NCBI RefSeq assembly: GCF_014904745.1
Contig: NZ_JACZCS010000005.1
Span: 7,501-71,500 of the forward strand
Source of the DNA: Oricola nitratireducens
Lineage (GTDB): Bacteria; Pseudomonadota; Alphaproteobacteria; Rhizobiales; Rhizobiaceae
DNA: 64,000 bases
Reading direction: 5' to 3'
The notes under the pieces were generated by a model that saw nothing but the letters and a program-made list of their open reading frames with translations, did not search any database and was not told where the DNA came from. The position numbers and the translations under genes are program-made. How positions within the stretch are numbered: position 1 is the stretch's first letter; every line of letters starts with the position of its first letter. Below, in pieces: positions 11,684 through 19,603 of the stretch.

Positions 11684-12291
11684 GGGGGAGGGCCGTATGG
11701 ATCCTTCACTTGCTTAGGGGCGTCGCTGGCAATGATCGGCGGACCATGGTCACAGCAAGTAGAGGTTTCTCTGGCGGTGACCTCGCCGAAGAAACCCTTC
11801 GTTACCAGTCCGATCGTCACCGATAATTCTGTTCAGCTTTTCTGCGCCGCGTGGCTTGCTGCCGCCAGCCGCGCGCACGGGCAGGTCATGCAAATGACGG
11901 ATGCGCGCGATCTCGCGTTGATCCTTGCTCATGAACACCTCCTTCGCCCCGGAATGGGGAACTTTTTGGAGATGTCCCGCGAGTACCGACATATCTACAT
12001 TCCGAGCATACGACACAGGACAGAGAGCCGACCCCGTTCAAATGGGCGCGGCGGTCCACGTCTGTCGGCCTGCGTCGATCGCGCGGGCGAACTCGACGCT
12101 TCAAACCGGATGACGTTGCCCCATTTTTTCCCACAACCTTTGAACGGCGTTCTCTGGAGCGGGAGCGCGGGCATTGCGGAAATTGACAGCCGCTCCCTTC
12201 TCGGCACCATTGACGATTGCCGTTTGCTGTGGCGGTTTGATAGCTTGATGTATTCACTGGAGATGTTTGGAAATACCGGAACCGCGATGAA
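11684..12291. other. gene-poor stretch with a probable frameshifted remnant
   Basis: No intact gene is convincing in these 600 bases. The stretch contains a minus-strand remnant (listed separately at 11750-11931). Towards 12291 it must carry the promoter of the araC gene. The part from 12000 to 12290 shows nothing I can name. Confidence 0.5.
11750..11931 (-). pseudogene. possible frameshifted gene start, unknown product
   Basis: AAGGAGG stands six bases before an ATG at 11931, one of the strongest ribosome sites in the window. The frame gives MSKDQREIARIRHLHDLPVR and then turns low-complexity after about 33 residues, ending at 11750. The other frame continues with the protein-like segment TIGLVTKGFFGEVTA and runs on past 11700. 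This suggests a frameshift in a decayed gene. I do not recognise the family. Confidence 0.35.
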
Positions 12292-13119
12292 ATGAGCGCA
12301 GAAATCGACAAGCATTCCGGCGACAGGGTTCACGCGCTCGATGACGGCAAGGCTGGCATCCGGCGGATGGAGGCGTTCTTCCATGGCGCGCCCTATTCGT
12401 TGCATCGCCATGACAGCTACGCGATCGGCGTGACGCTTGCCGGGCTTCAGTGCTTTTCCTATCAGGGCCGCCGGCATCGGGCCAGGCCGGGGCAAGTTCA
12501 TGTTCTTTTCCCCGACGAGTTGCACGACGGAGCGGCAGGAACCGAAACGGGTTTTGGCTATCGCATCGCCTATATCGATCCCGGTTTCCTGCAGCAGGCT
12601 CTGGGTGGCCGCGCACTGCCTTTCGTACGCAACCCGGTGCTGACGGCGAACGCCGCCTGGACCTCACTGTTCGACAAGCTCTGGGATCCGGAATTTTGCA
12701 GTGACGAGGTCATACGGACCGAGTTTGCGGTCGAGGCGGTGGACTGCCTTGAAACTGCCGCCGGAAGCCGGTCGCCAGACCGCCCCGGCGCCATTGCCTT
12801 GAACCGTCTGTCCGAGGTTCGCGAAGCCATCGCGCAGGATCCGGTCCGGCGTCTCGACATGACCGAACTCGAACGCCTTGCCGATATGGACCGTTGGAGC
12901 CTGGCGCGCGGTTTTCGCGCGGCATTCGGGACCAGTCCGAGCCGGTTCCGCATGATGCGGCAACTAGAGCATGCGCGCGATCGTCTCGAGGCCGGCATGC
13001 CACTGGCCGAGGCCGCGCTGGATGCCGGCTTTGCCGATCAAAGCCACATGACCAGGCGGTTCCGCGACGCCTTCGGGATGTCGCCGCGTCAGTGGAAGCT
13101 GGCCAATCTGAACGCCTGA
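12292..13119 (+). CDS. AraC-family transcriptional regulator
   Basis: A 275-residue regulator with an N-terminal cupin-like sensor (SLHRHDSYAIGVTLAG, VLFPDELHDG) and a C-terminal AraC DNA-binding domain from about residue 175. Both helix-turn-helix units are visible: LERLADMDRWSLARGFRAAF, and the second leading into GFADQSHMTRRFRDAFGMSP. Its downstream neighbours in the same direction, an FAH hydrolase and a YbaK protein, are candidates for control. The effector is unknown. Confidence 0.9.
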   Translation: MSAEIDKHSGDRVHALDDGKAGIRRMEAFFHGAPYSLHRHDSYAIGVTLAGLQCFSYQGRRHRARPGQVHVLFPDELHDGAAGTETGFGYRIAYIDPGFLQQALGGRALPFVRNPVLTANAAWTSLFDKLWDPEFCSDEVIRTEFAVEAVDCLETAAGSRSPDRPGAIALNRLSEVREAIAQDPVRRLDMTELERLADMDRWSLARGFRAAFGTSPSRFRMMRQLEHARDRLEAGMPLAEAALDAGFADQSHMTRRFRDAFGMSPRQWKLANLNA

Positions 13120-13210
13120 TCCGGGCCGACCGCGCAAGCCGTCCCGAAACCTTTCGACGCACAATCGTTCAAGAACGCCCGCCACGCCTTTCCTAGCTTT
13201 CATGATCATC

Positions 13211-13225
13211 GCCGGATCGTCCGGC
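13211..13225. promoter_or_regulatory. inverted repeat before the FAH-family gene
   Basis: GCCGGA-TCG-TCCGGC, a 6-bp perfect dyad, lies 30 bases upstream of the FAH-family start. It could be an operator or part of the leader. No further support is visible. Confidence 0.3.
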
Positions 13226-13254
13226 ACGATCGATGTCAAAGGAAAGCTGAAGAT

Positions 13255-14067
13255 ATGGCGTCACAGACAGAAATCCAGAAATATGTCCGGTTCGAAACGA
13301 ACGGGCGCACCGCCTATGGCCGTTGGAAGGATGGCGTGATCGAGGAGCTCGAAGGCTCGATCTACGAGGGAGCCACGCCTACGGGCGCGACTTTCCGCTC
13401 CGAGGATGTGCAACTGCTGGTTCCCTGCGAACCTTCCAAGGTCATCGCGGTCGGTCTCAATTACGCCAGCCATCAACAATTCGTCGCGTCGGCGGAGGGC
13501 GGCTTCACTGCCCCGGGCGGCAAGCCGCTCGACATGACCAAGCCGGTGATCTTCGCGAAGTTTCCCACCAGCCTGATCCCCGACGGCGCGGATATCGTCT
13601 TTCCGGAAGGCGCGACCAATGTCCATTTCGAAGGTGAAATGGCTCTTGTGATTGGAAAGAAGGCGAGCCGCGCCAGCGAGACCGAGGCCAGGGACTACGT
13701 CTTTGGTGTTTCCGTCTGCAATGATCTCGTCGACCGTGAATGGTTGTTGAACGACCTGCAGTGGTTTCGCGCCAAGGGTTCCGACAATTTCGGTCCGATG
13801 GGGCCGGCCATTGTCACGGGGCTCGACTATTCCGATCTGCGTCTGCGCACCTGGGTCAACGGCGATCTGCGCCAGGATTCGTCCACCAGCGAACTGGTCT
13901 ATTCGCCCGACAAGCTGCTCAGCTATGTCTCGCAATTCGTGACGCTGATGCCCGGTGACGTGATCTTCACCGGAACGCCGGGCAAGACGCAGGCGGTAAC
14001 CCAAGGCGATACCATCGAAATCGAGATCGACGGCATAGGCCGCCTCTGCAATTCGGTTGCCGCATGA
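13255..14067 (+). CDS. fumarylacetoacetate hydrolase (FAH) family protein
   Basis: A 270-residue FAH-fold enzyme. The catalytic core is present: VGLNYASH, the metal-binding FEGEMALVIGK, VCNDLVDREW, the KGSDNFGPMGPAIV loop, and PGDVIFTGTPG. Family members hydrolyse, decarboxylate or hydrate acylpyruvate-type compounds using Mg or Ca. The exact substrate cannot be read from sequence. AAAGGAAAG precedes the ATG. It follows araC by 135 bases and is followed closely by the YbaK-like gene, probably in one operon. Confidence 0.88.
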   Translation: MASQTEIQKYVRFETNGRTAYGRWKDGVIEELEGSIYEGATPTGATFRSEDVQLLVPCEPSKVIAVGLNYASHQQFVASAEGGFTAPGGKPLDMTKPVIFAKFPTSLIPDGADIVFPEGATNVHFEGEMALVIGKKASRASETEARDYVFGVSVCNDLVDREWLLNDLQWFRAKGSDNFGPMGPAIVTGLDYSDLRLRTWVNGDLRQDSSTSELVYSPDKLLSYVSQFVTLMPGDVIFTGTPGKTQAVTQGDTIEIEIDGIGRLCNSVAA

Positions 14068-14101
14068 TCGCAGGAAATCCGAAAATGAAAGGAGAGCAGC
14101 C

Positions 14102-14563
14102 GTGACGCTCGATGCAATGCGAAAATACCTGGCCGAGCGCGCGCCGGAACTCGTGCTTGTCGAACTGCCCGAGGCCCATACGACCGACTACATTTCGCGC
14201 GAGTGGAAGGTTCTGCCTGCCCAGGTCGCCAAGACACTGACGCTGCGGGTCGGCAACGATGCGATGATCGTCGTTACCTGCGGCGATTCACGGCTCGACA
14301 ACCGCAAAGTCAAGGAAGCGCTCGGCGGCAAGGGCCGGATGATGCCGGGCCCGGAGGCCTCGGAGATCACCGGCCATCCGGTGGGCGGCATCACGCCGCT
14401 CCGCCTTGCCGCGCCGTTGCCGGTGTTCTTCGACGTTCAGTTGAAACGCTTCGACGAGGTGGTGACGGCGGCGGGCTCGACCCATGCGGCCATCCGTATA
14501 CCGCCCGGACGTTTTGCCGAGCTTGTCGACGCCGCTTGGGTGGATGTCTGCAAGGACGAATGA
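14102..14563 (+). CDS. YbaK/EbsC-family aminoacyl-tRNA deacylase
   Basis: A 153-residue protein of the YbaK/ProXp editing-domain fold, which removes wrong amino acids from charged tRNAs. Segments typical of the family are LPAQVAKTLTLRVG (with the central Lys), SRLDNRKVKEAL and GHPVGGITPL. The GTG at 14102 is chosen because AAAGGAGAG lies just upstream. An ATG at 14057 would overlap the preceding gene and has no ribosome site. The tRNA specificity cannot be decided. Its position behind a catabolic hydrolase is unusual for an editing factor. Confidence 0.8.
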   Translation: MTLDAMRKYLAERAPELVLVELPEAHTTDYISREWKVLPAQVAKTLTLRVGNDAMIVVTCGDSRLDNRKVKEALGGKGRMMPGPEASEITGHPVGGITPLRLAAPLPVFFDVQLKRFDEVVTAAGSTHAAIRIPPGRFAELVDAAWVDVCKDE

Positions 14564-14603
14564 AACCTTGCGGGGCCTGCGTGCAGGCAACGCAGCGGAG
14601 CAA

Positions 14604-14638
14604 GAAGCCCGGCGATCCATTGCGGACCGCCGGGCTTC
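14604..14638. terminator. hairpin between convergent genes
   Basis: GAAGCCCGGCG at 14604-14614 pairs perfectly with CGCCGGGCTTC at 14628-14638. The T tract is poor, but the site lies exactly between the convergent YbaK-like gene and hpaI, as expected for a bidirectional terminator. Confidence 0.6.
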
Positions 14639-14731
14639 TCCATTGAACGGCGAATTATTCGAGACCATAGGTTGCCGGGTCGATGTCAGCGCAGATTTCC
14701 TGCTGCAACAGCTTCGTCAACACATCCTCCC

Positions 14732-15499
14732 TCAGCCCTTGTATTGCGTCGCCAGCTTTCTCGCGGCGCCCGCGAGCAGCGTCACATCCAGGCCGACGGC
14801 GAGGAAGGTGACGCCGAGGCCGGCATATTTTGCGGCGGTTTCCGGATCCGTCGCCAGGATGCCCGCGGCCTTGCCCGCCTCCTTGATCCGCGCGACCGCG
14901 TCGGCGATCGCGTCATGGACTTCCTGTGTTGACGGCTTGCCGATATGGCCCATGTCGGCGGCGAGATCGGACGGGCCGATGAAGACGCCGTCGATGCCGT
15001 CGAGTGCAAGGATACCGTCGAGCGCGGCGAGGCCGGCGCGGTTTTCGACCTGCACCAGAAGGCAGATTTCGTCATTGGCGGTCGTCAGGTAGTCGGGGAT
15101 GCCGGAGAATTTCGAAGCGCGAGCGAGTGCGGCCCCGACACCGCGCACGCCTTTCGGCGGATAGCGCACGGCCCTGACCAGCTGCGCGGCCTGTTCCGCA
15201 CTCTCGACCATCGGTACGAGCAGGTTCTGCGCGCCGATGTCGAGCACCTGCTTGATCATCCAGGTCTCGCCGACCGGCAGCCGGACAACCGAATGCGAGG
15301 GCGATGCCTCGAGTACCTGCAACTGCGCCATGATGGAGCGCAGGTCGTTCGGCGCATGTTCGCCGTCGATCAGAAGCCAGTCGAAACCGGCCGTTCCCAT
15401 CAGTTCCGCGGTATAGGGATTGGCAAGCCCCAGCCAGCATCCGATCTGGCGTTCACCAACTGCGAGCGCGGCCTTGAAGTCATTCCTGGGTGCGGGCAT
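14732..15499 (-). CDS. hpaI: 4-hydroxy-2-oxoheptanedioate aldolase HpaI
   Basis: HpaI cleaves 4-hydroxy-2-oxoheptane-1,7-dioate to pyruvate and succinate semialdehyde, the final step of homoprotocatechuate breakdown. The 255-residue HpcH/HpaI-family protein has DWLLIDGEHAPND, SVVRLPVGE, LLVPMVESAEQA, VQVENRAGL and DGVFIGPSDLAADMG. These hold the metal-binding Glu and Asp and the catalytic Arg of class II aldolases. It is the last gene of the hpa operon and starts 9 bases after hpaH. Confidence 0.93.
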   Translation of the reverse strand: MPAPRNDFKAALAVGERQIGCWLGLANPYTAELMGTAGFDWLLIDGEHAPNDLRSIMAQLQVLEASPSHSVVRLPVGETWMIKQVLDIGAQNLLVPMVESAEQAAQLVRAVRYPPKGVRGVGAALARASKFSGIPDYLTTANDEICLLVQVENRAGLAALDGILALDGIDGVFIGPSDLAADMGHIGKPSTQEVHDAIADAVARIKEAGKAAGILATDPETAAKYAGLGVTFLAVGLDVTLLAGAARKLATQYKG

Positions 15500-15508
15500 C
15501 TGGGTTCC

Positions 15509-16315
15509 TCAGGCAAAATCGCAGGATACGGTTCCGAACGGGCCGAAATCGGCATGAATCTTCGCGCCGGGCGGGCATTCGACCGGGCGGATGAAGGAGC
15601 CGGACAGGATGACCTGGCCGGCTTCGATGCGCTGGCCGTATTCCGCCATGCGACGCGCCAGCCAGACGATGCCGGTGACCGGGTCGTTCAAGACGCCGGC
15701 GCCAAGGCCGGTTTCCTCGACCTCGCCGTTGCGCGAAACGATTGCGCCGGCCCAGCGCAGGTCGAAATCGTCGACGCGGTGCTTTTCGTTTCCGAGAACG
15801 ATGCCGGCATTGGCGGCGTTGTCGGAAATGGTATCGCAGATCTTGCGCGCCTGGCCGGTTGCCGGGTCGGCACGCAGGATGCGGGTGTCGAGAATCTCCA
15901 GTGATGGCGCGACGTAGTCGGTTGCGGCGATCACGTCGTCGCGTGTCACGCCTTCGCCGGCCAGCGGCGCCTTCATGACGAAGGCGATTTCCGCCTCGAT
16001 GCGGGGCTGGATGAAGCGGCCGGCAGGAATGGCCGCGCCGTTGTCGAACGCCATGTCGTCGAGCAGGACGCCCGAGTCGGGAATATCGATATCGAGGGCA
16101 TATTGCATGGCCCTGGAGGTCAGGCCGATCTTCCAGCCGATCACCTTGCGGCCGGCTTCCAGCTTGCGGCGGACAAGCGCGGCCTGCACCGCATAGGCGT
16201 CGGTCATCTGCATTTTCGGGTGGCGGATGGTCAGCAGGCCGATCTGGCGGCCGGTCGCGTCGGCGCGAAAAAGATCCTCGGCCGCCCGTTCGATTTCGTC
16301 TTTCGAAAGCGTCAT
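15509..16315 (-). CDS. hpaH: 2-oxo-hept-4-ene-1,7-dioate hydratase HpaH
   Basis: HpaH adds water to 2-oxohept-4-ene-1,7-dioate to give the HpaI substrate. The 268-residue length is standard for this FAH-fold hydratase family. Typical segments are VIGWKIGLTSRAMQ, the metal-binding RIEAEIAFVM, YVAPSLEILDTR and VILSGSFIRPVECPPG. The ATG at 16315 overlaps the end of hpaG by four bases. A much longer upstream frame exists but lies inside hpaG. Confidence 0.93.
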   Translation of the reverse strand: MTLSKDEIERAAEDLFRADATGRQIGLLTIRHPKMQMTDAYAVQAALVRRKLEAGRKVIGWKIGLTSRAMQYALDIDIPDSGVLLDDMAFDNGAAIPAGRFIQPRIEAEIAFVMKAPLAGEGVTRDDVIAATDYVAPSLEILDTRILRADPATGQARKICDTISDNAANAGIVLGNEKHRVDDFDLRWAGAIVSRNGEVEETGLGAGVLNDPVTGIVWLARRMAEYGQRIEAGQVILSGSFIRPVECPPGAKIHADFGPFGTVSCDFA

Positions 16316-17175
16316 GTCTCGTCCGCCACGCCGTTCTTCAGGATGCCGATTCCCTCCGCCTCGATCTCGATCTCGTCGCCGGGTTTGAGAAAAACCGGCG
16401 GATCGAAACGCGCGCCGGCGCCGGTCGGCGTGCCGGTGACAATGATGTCGCCGGGCACCAGCGTGGTGAAGGTCGAGATATAGGCGATTTGTCTGGCGAC
16501 GGGGAAGATCATGCGGCCCGTGCGGTCGTCCTGGCGGGTCTCGCCGTTGACGCGGGTGGTCAGGCGGACATCGAGGATCTGCGCCGGATCGCGGAACGGC
16601 ACCAGCCATGGACCCATCGCGCCGGAGCTATCGAAATTCTTGCCCTGGGTGACGTTGAACTTGGCGTGGCGGACCCAGTCGCGCAGCGTGCCTTCGTTGC
16701 ACAGCGTCAACGCGGCGATGTGGCCGAGTGCGTCGTGTTCGGGAATGTGCCGTCCGCCCTTGCCGATCACCACGGCGATCTCGCCCTCGTAGTCGAGCTG
16801 ATCGGAGGCTTCCGGGCGGGTCAGCGGCCGGTCGTGGCCGGTGAAGGAACGCGGAAAGCGCACGAAGAGCGACATGTTCTTCGGTGCATCCTGACCGTCC
16901 TTGTATTCGGCATTGCGGTCCGGGAAGTTGACGCCGACGCAGATGATCTTTTCGGGCGCGGGAACCGGGATTTCATATTGGAACGTCCCGCCGGGATGGG
17001 TCACCGGCTTGCCTCGCGCGGCCTCGACCAGCTTTTCCAGTGCGCCGGCCTCGACGACTTCGCGTAGCGTCGGCCATTGCGGGAAGTCCGGCGACAGGGC
17101 GATCATGCCGTCCTCGGCGACAACGCCGTAGAAGGATTCGCCGCCGGCGGAAAAACTTGCGATCCGGTCAGGCAT
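16312..17175 (-). CDS. hpaG: FAH-family 5-oxopent-3-ene-1,2,5-tricarboxylate decarboxylase/isomerase HpaG
   Basis: A 287-residue FAH-fold enzyme with VGVNFPDRNAEY, the metal ligands in YEGEIAVVIGKGG, LCNEGTLRDW, GKNFDSSGAMGPW and the C-terminal PGDIIVTGTPTGAG. In the hpa pathway a protein of this fold decarboxylates the isomerised ring-cleavage product, and its position between the decarboxylase gene and hpaH fits that. The ATG at 17175 overlaps the previous gene slightly and gives the natural start MPDRIASF. The assignment to the decarboxylation step is by context. Confidence 0.85.
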   Translation of the reverse strand: MPDRIASFSAGGESFYGVVAEDGMIALSPDFPQWPTLREVVEAGALEKLVEAARGKPVTHPGGTFQYEIPVPAPEKIICVGVNFPDRNAEYKDGQDAPKNMSLFVRFPRSFTGHDRPLTRPEASDQLDYEGEIAVVIGKGGRHIPEHDALGHIAALTLCNEGTLRDWVRHAKFNVTQGKNFDSSGAMGPWLVPFRDPAQILDVRLTTRVNGETRQDDRTGRMIFPVARQIAYISTFTTLVPGDIIVTGTPTGAGARFDPPVFLKPGDEIEIEAEGIGILKNGVADET

Positions 17176-18589
17176 TCGGCGTCTCCATGGCGCGCGCGAC
17201 TTCGAGGATGACATCGCCGGCCAATTTCACGTCGTCCTCGGTTGCGTCGAACTGGCCGGCCTGGAAACGGATGACGAGGTCACCGTCGACGCGGGTCTGG
17301 GTCAGGTAGATGCGGCCGTCATTGTTGATGGCGGTCACCAGCGCGAGATTGAGCGCGTCCGGGTCGGCGCCGTCGCGCCGATAGCGGAACGAGAACAGCG
17401 ACAGGACCGGTTCGGTGACGATCTCGAAATCCGGTTCGGCGCGCAGGCGTTCGGCAAGCGCCTGCGACCAAGCGACATGGTTGCGGATCATCCGGCGCAG
17501 GCCGTCGAGGCCATAGGCGCGGATCAGGAACCAGATCTTCAGGGCGCGGAAGCGGCGGCCGAGCGGCACCGACCATTCCGAATAGTTGATGATGCCTTCG
17601 GCGCCATGGGTCTTGAGATATTCCGGCTGGATGGCGAGCGTGCGCACCAGATCGTCCGGCGAGCGGATGAAATGGGCCGAGCAGTCGAACTGCGCGCCGA
17701 GCCATTTGTGCGGATTGAAGACGACGGAATCGGCCTCCTCGACGCCGGCCCAGTAATGCCGGAATTCGGGGCAGATCATCGCCGCGCCAGCCCAGGCCGC
17801 ATCGACATGGACGTAAAGACCGTGCGCCTTGGCGACCGGCATGACCGCGGTCAGATCATCCATGGCGCCGACGCCGGTGCCGCCGATGCAGGCGATGATC
17901 CCGGCCGGCCTGAAACCGGCGGCGACATCCTCGCGGATCGCCGCATCGAGCGCGGCGGCGTCCATGCCGCGGTTTTCGCCGGTGACCGGTATGCGGCGCA
18001 AATTGGCCTCGCCGATGCCGGACACCCAGATCGCGCGGTCGATCGATGTGTGTACCTCGCGCGAGCAATAGATACGCAGCGGCGTCTGGCCGGCGAGGCC
18101 GGATGTGTTGCCGTCCCAGCCGAGCGCCTTTTCGCGCATGGTCAGGACGGCGGCAAGTGTTGCCGACGACGCACTGTCCTGAATGACGCCGGCGAAGCCT
18201 TCCGGCAGGCCGACCGACTGGCGCAGCCAGTCGAGCATCACCGTCTCCATCTCGGTCGCGGCGGGCGATGTCTGCCAGAGCATGCATTGCGGCGCGATGG
18301 TCGAGACGAGGTATTCCGCCAGCACGGAGGCGGGCGCGGCATTGGCCGGGAAATAGGCAAAGAAGCGCGGATGCTGCCAATGGGTGATGCCGGGCATCAC
18401 GATGGATTCGAAATCGGCGAAGATCTGCTGCATCGGCTCCGCGGTGTCCGGCGGTGCGGCCGGCAAGGCGTCTGCGATCGCGCCCGGCGCGGTCTGCGCG
18501 CGCACCGGCCGGTCGCGCAATCCTTCATGATATTTTACCGCCCAGTCGGAGACCTTGCGGCCCCATTCGGCGAATTCGTTCCAGCGCAT
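17168..18589 (-). CDS. ddc: aromatic-L-amino-acid decarboxylase (PLP, group II)
   Basis: A 473-residue group II PLP decarboxylase of the DOPA/tyrosine/tryptophan type. The PLP lysine is Lys295 in FNPHKWLG, and Asp263 in HVDAAWAG holds the pyridine nitrogen. His180 stacks on the cofactor. Tyr336 in NYSEWSVPLGRRFRALK is the loop tyrosine that animal enzymes need for decarboxylation; aldehyde synthases have Phe there. It should make an amine such as dopamine or tyramine from the amino acid. It sits inside the hpa operon, which suggests that aromatic amino acids or amines feed 3,4-dihydroxyphenylacetate. The amine oxidase and aldehyde dehydrogenase this would need are not in the operon. Confidence 0.88.
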   Translation of the reverse strand: MRWNEFAEWGRKVSDWAVKYHEGLRDRPVRAQTAPGAIADALPAAPPDTAEPMQQIFADFESIVMPGITHWQHPRFFAYFPANAAPASVLAEYLVSTIAPQCMLWQTSPAATEMETVMLDWLRQSVGLPEGFAGVIQDSASSATLAAVLTMREKALGWDGNTSGLAGQTPLRIYCSREVHTSIDRAIWVSGIGEANLRRIPVTGENRGMDAAALDAAIREDVAAGFRPAGIIACIGGTGVGAMDDLTAVMPVAKAHGLYVHVDAAWAGAAMICPEFRHYWAGVEEADSVVFNPHKWLGAQFDCSAHFIRSPDDLVRTLAIQPEYLKTHGAEGIINYSEWSVPLGRRFRALKIWFLIRAYGLDGLRRMIRNHVAWSQALAERLRAEPDFEIVTEPVLSLFSFRYRRDGADPDALNLALVTAINNDGRIYLTQTRVDGDLVIRFQAGQFDATEDDVKLAGDVILEVARAMETPNA

Positions 18590-18598
18590 GGGTCTTCC

Positions 18599-19579
18599 TT
18601 ACGGTGCGACGATCGGTTGGGCTTTCAGGCTCGGCTCGACGATATCGGTGCCCTCGAAGAGGCTGCCTTCCTCGAACCAGGACCGCGGCGCGGGCGCGCC
18701 CCACAGCGTCTGGCGCTGCGGGTCCTTCAGGTCCCATTTGATCGGTTCGAGATCGGGATCGACCGTCTGGTAATCGGAGCAATAGATCTCGATGCGGTGG
18801 CCGTCGGGATCGCGGATATAAAGGAAGAAGGCGTTGGAAATGCCGTGCCGGCCCGGTCCGCGCTCGATGTTGGAAACCCAGCCGGTCGTCGCCATCAGGT
18901 CGAGCAGGTCGATGATGTTGAGCGGGGTCGGCACCCAGAAAGCGGTGTGGTGCAGGCGCGGGCCGCGGCCGTTGGTAAAGGCGATGTCGTGGACGCCGCC
19001 CTTGCGGTGGGTCCAGGCCGCCCAGAGTCTCCCGGTTTCCTCGTCGGCGGTGTATTCCGTCACCCGGAAACCGATCTCGTTGTAGAAGGCGACCGACTCG
19101 TCGACATTCGGCGTGAAGCAGTTGAAATGGTCGATCCTGAGCGGTTTCACGCCGTGATAGAGCCTGTATTGCTGATGGATCGGCGGCAGTCGGTCCATGC
19201 GGCTGTAGAATTCCAGCGGGATGCCGTGCGGATCGCGGGTACGGAAGGTGCGTGACTGATAGGGCCGCTCGACCCATTCGACCGGCAGGCCCTTGCCCTT
19301 GAAGAAATGCTCTGCCTTGTCGAGGTTGTCCTCGTCGAAGACCTTGAAACCGAGGTCGCGGGCGACCGCCGTCTCCTCCTTGCGCAGCACGATGCAATGA
19401 TGGCCGCGCTCTTCCATGGCGCGCAGATAGATCACGTCGGCGGTCTCGTCTGTGACCTGAAGGCCCAGCGTGTCGACATAGAAGGCGCGGCTTCGGGCGA
19501 GGTCCGTCACCGTCAATTCGACATGCGACAGGCGCACGATGTTGAACGGCGGATAGAGGACGGGAGCGGGAATGGACAT
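18599..19579 (-). CDS. hpaD: 3,4-dihydroxyphenylacetate 2,3-dioxygenase, VOC (type I extradiol) form
   Basis: A 326-residue vicinal-oxygen-chelate extradiol dioxygenase resembling the Brevibacterium/Arthrobacter homoprotocatechuate dioxygenases. The metal triad is visible: His151 (LRIDHFN), His210 (RLHHTAFW) and Glu264 (GHRIEIY). It should open the ring of homoprotocatechuate to 5-carboxymethyl-2-hydroxymuconate semialdehyde using Fe or Mn. A second, unrelated enzyme for the same step is encoded by the adjacent gene at 19604. The start ATG at 19579 lies 24 bases after that gene's stop. Confidence 0.92.
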   Translation of the reverse strand: MSIPAPVLYPPFNIVRLSHVELTVTDLARSRAFYVDTLGLQVTDETADVIYLRAMEERGHHCIVLRKEETAVARDLGFKVFDEDNLDKAEHFFKGKGLPVEWVERPYQSRTFRTRDPHGIPLEFYSRMDRLPPIHQQYRLYHGVKPLRIDHFNCFTPNVDESVAFYNEIGFRVTEYTADEETGRLWAAWTHRKGGVHDIAFTNGRGPRLHHTAFWVPTPLNIIDLLDLMATTGWVSNIERGPGRHGISNAFFLYIRDPDGHRIEIYCSDYQTVDPDLEPIKWDLKDPQRQTLWGAPAPRSWFEEGSLFEGTDIVEPSLKAQPIVAP

Positions 19580-19603
19580 CGTTGTTCTCTGTTTCTGATC
19601 GCG

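Noticed and set aside
11732-12295. A plus-strand frame of 187 codons as a gene.
   Set aside because: No ribosome site, no recognisable domain, and it overlaps the better-supported minus-strand remnant with its strong ribosome site.
17477-19255. A 592-codon frame on the plus strand opposite the decarboxylase and VOC dioxygenase.
   Set aside because: Both minus-strand genes have intact catalytic residues, and the plus frame has no start context or domain.
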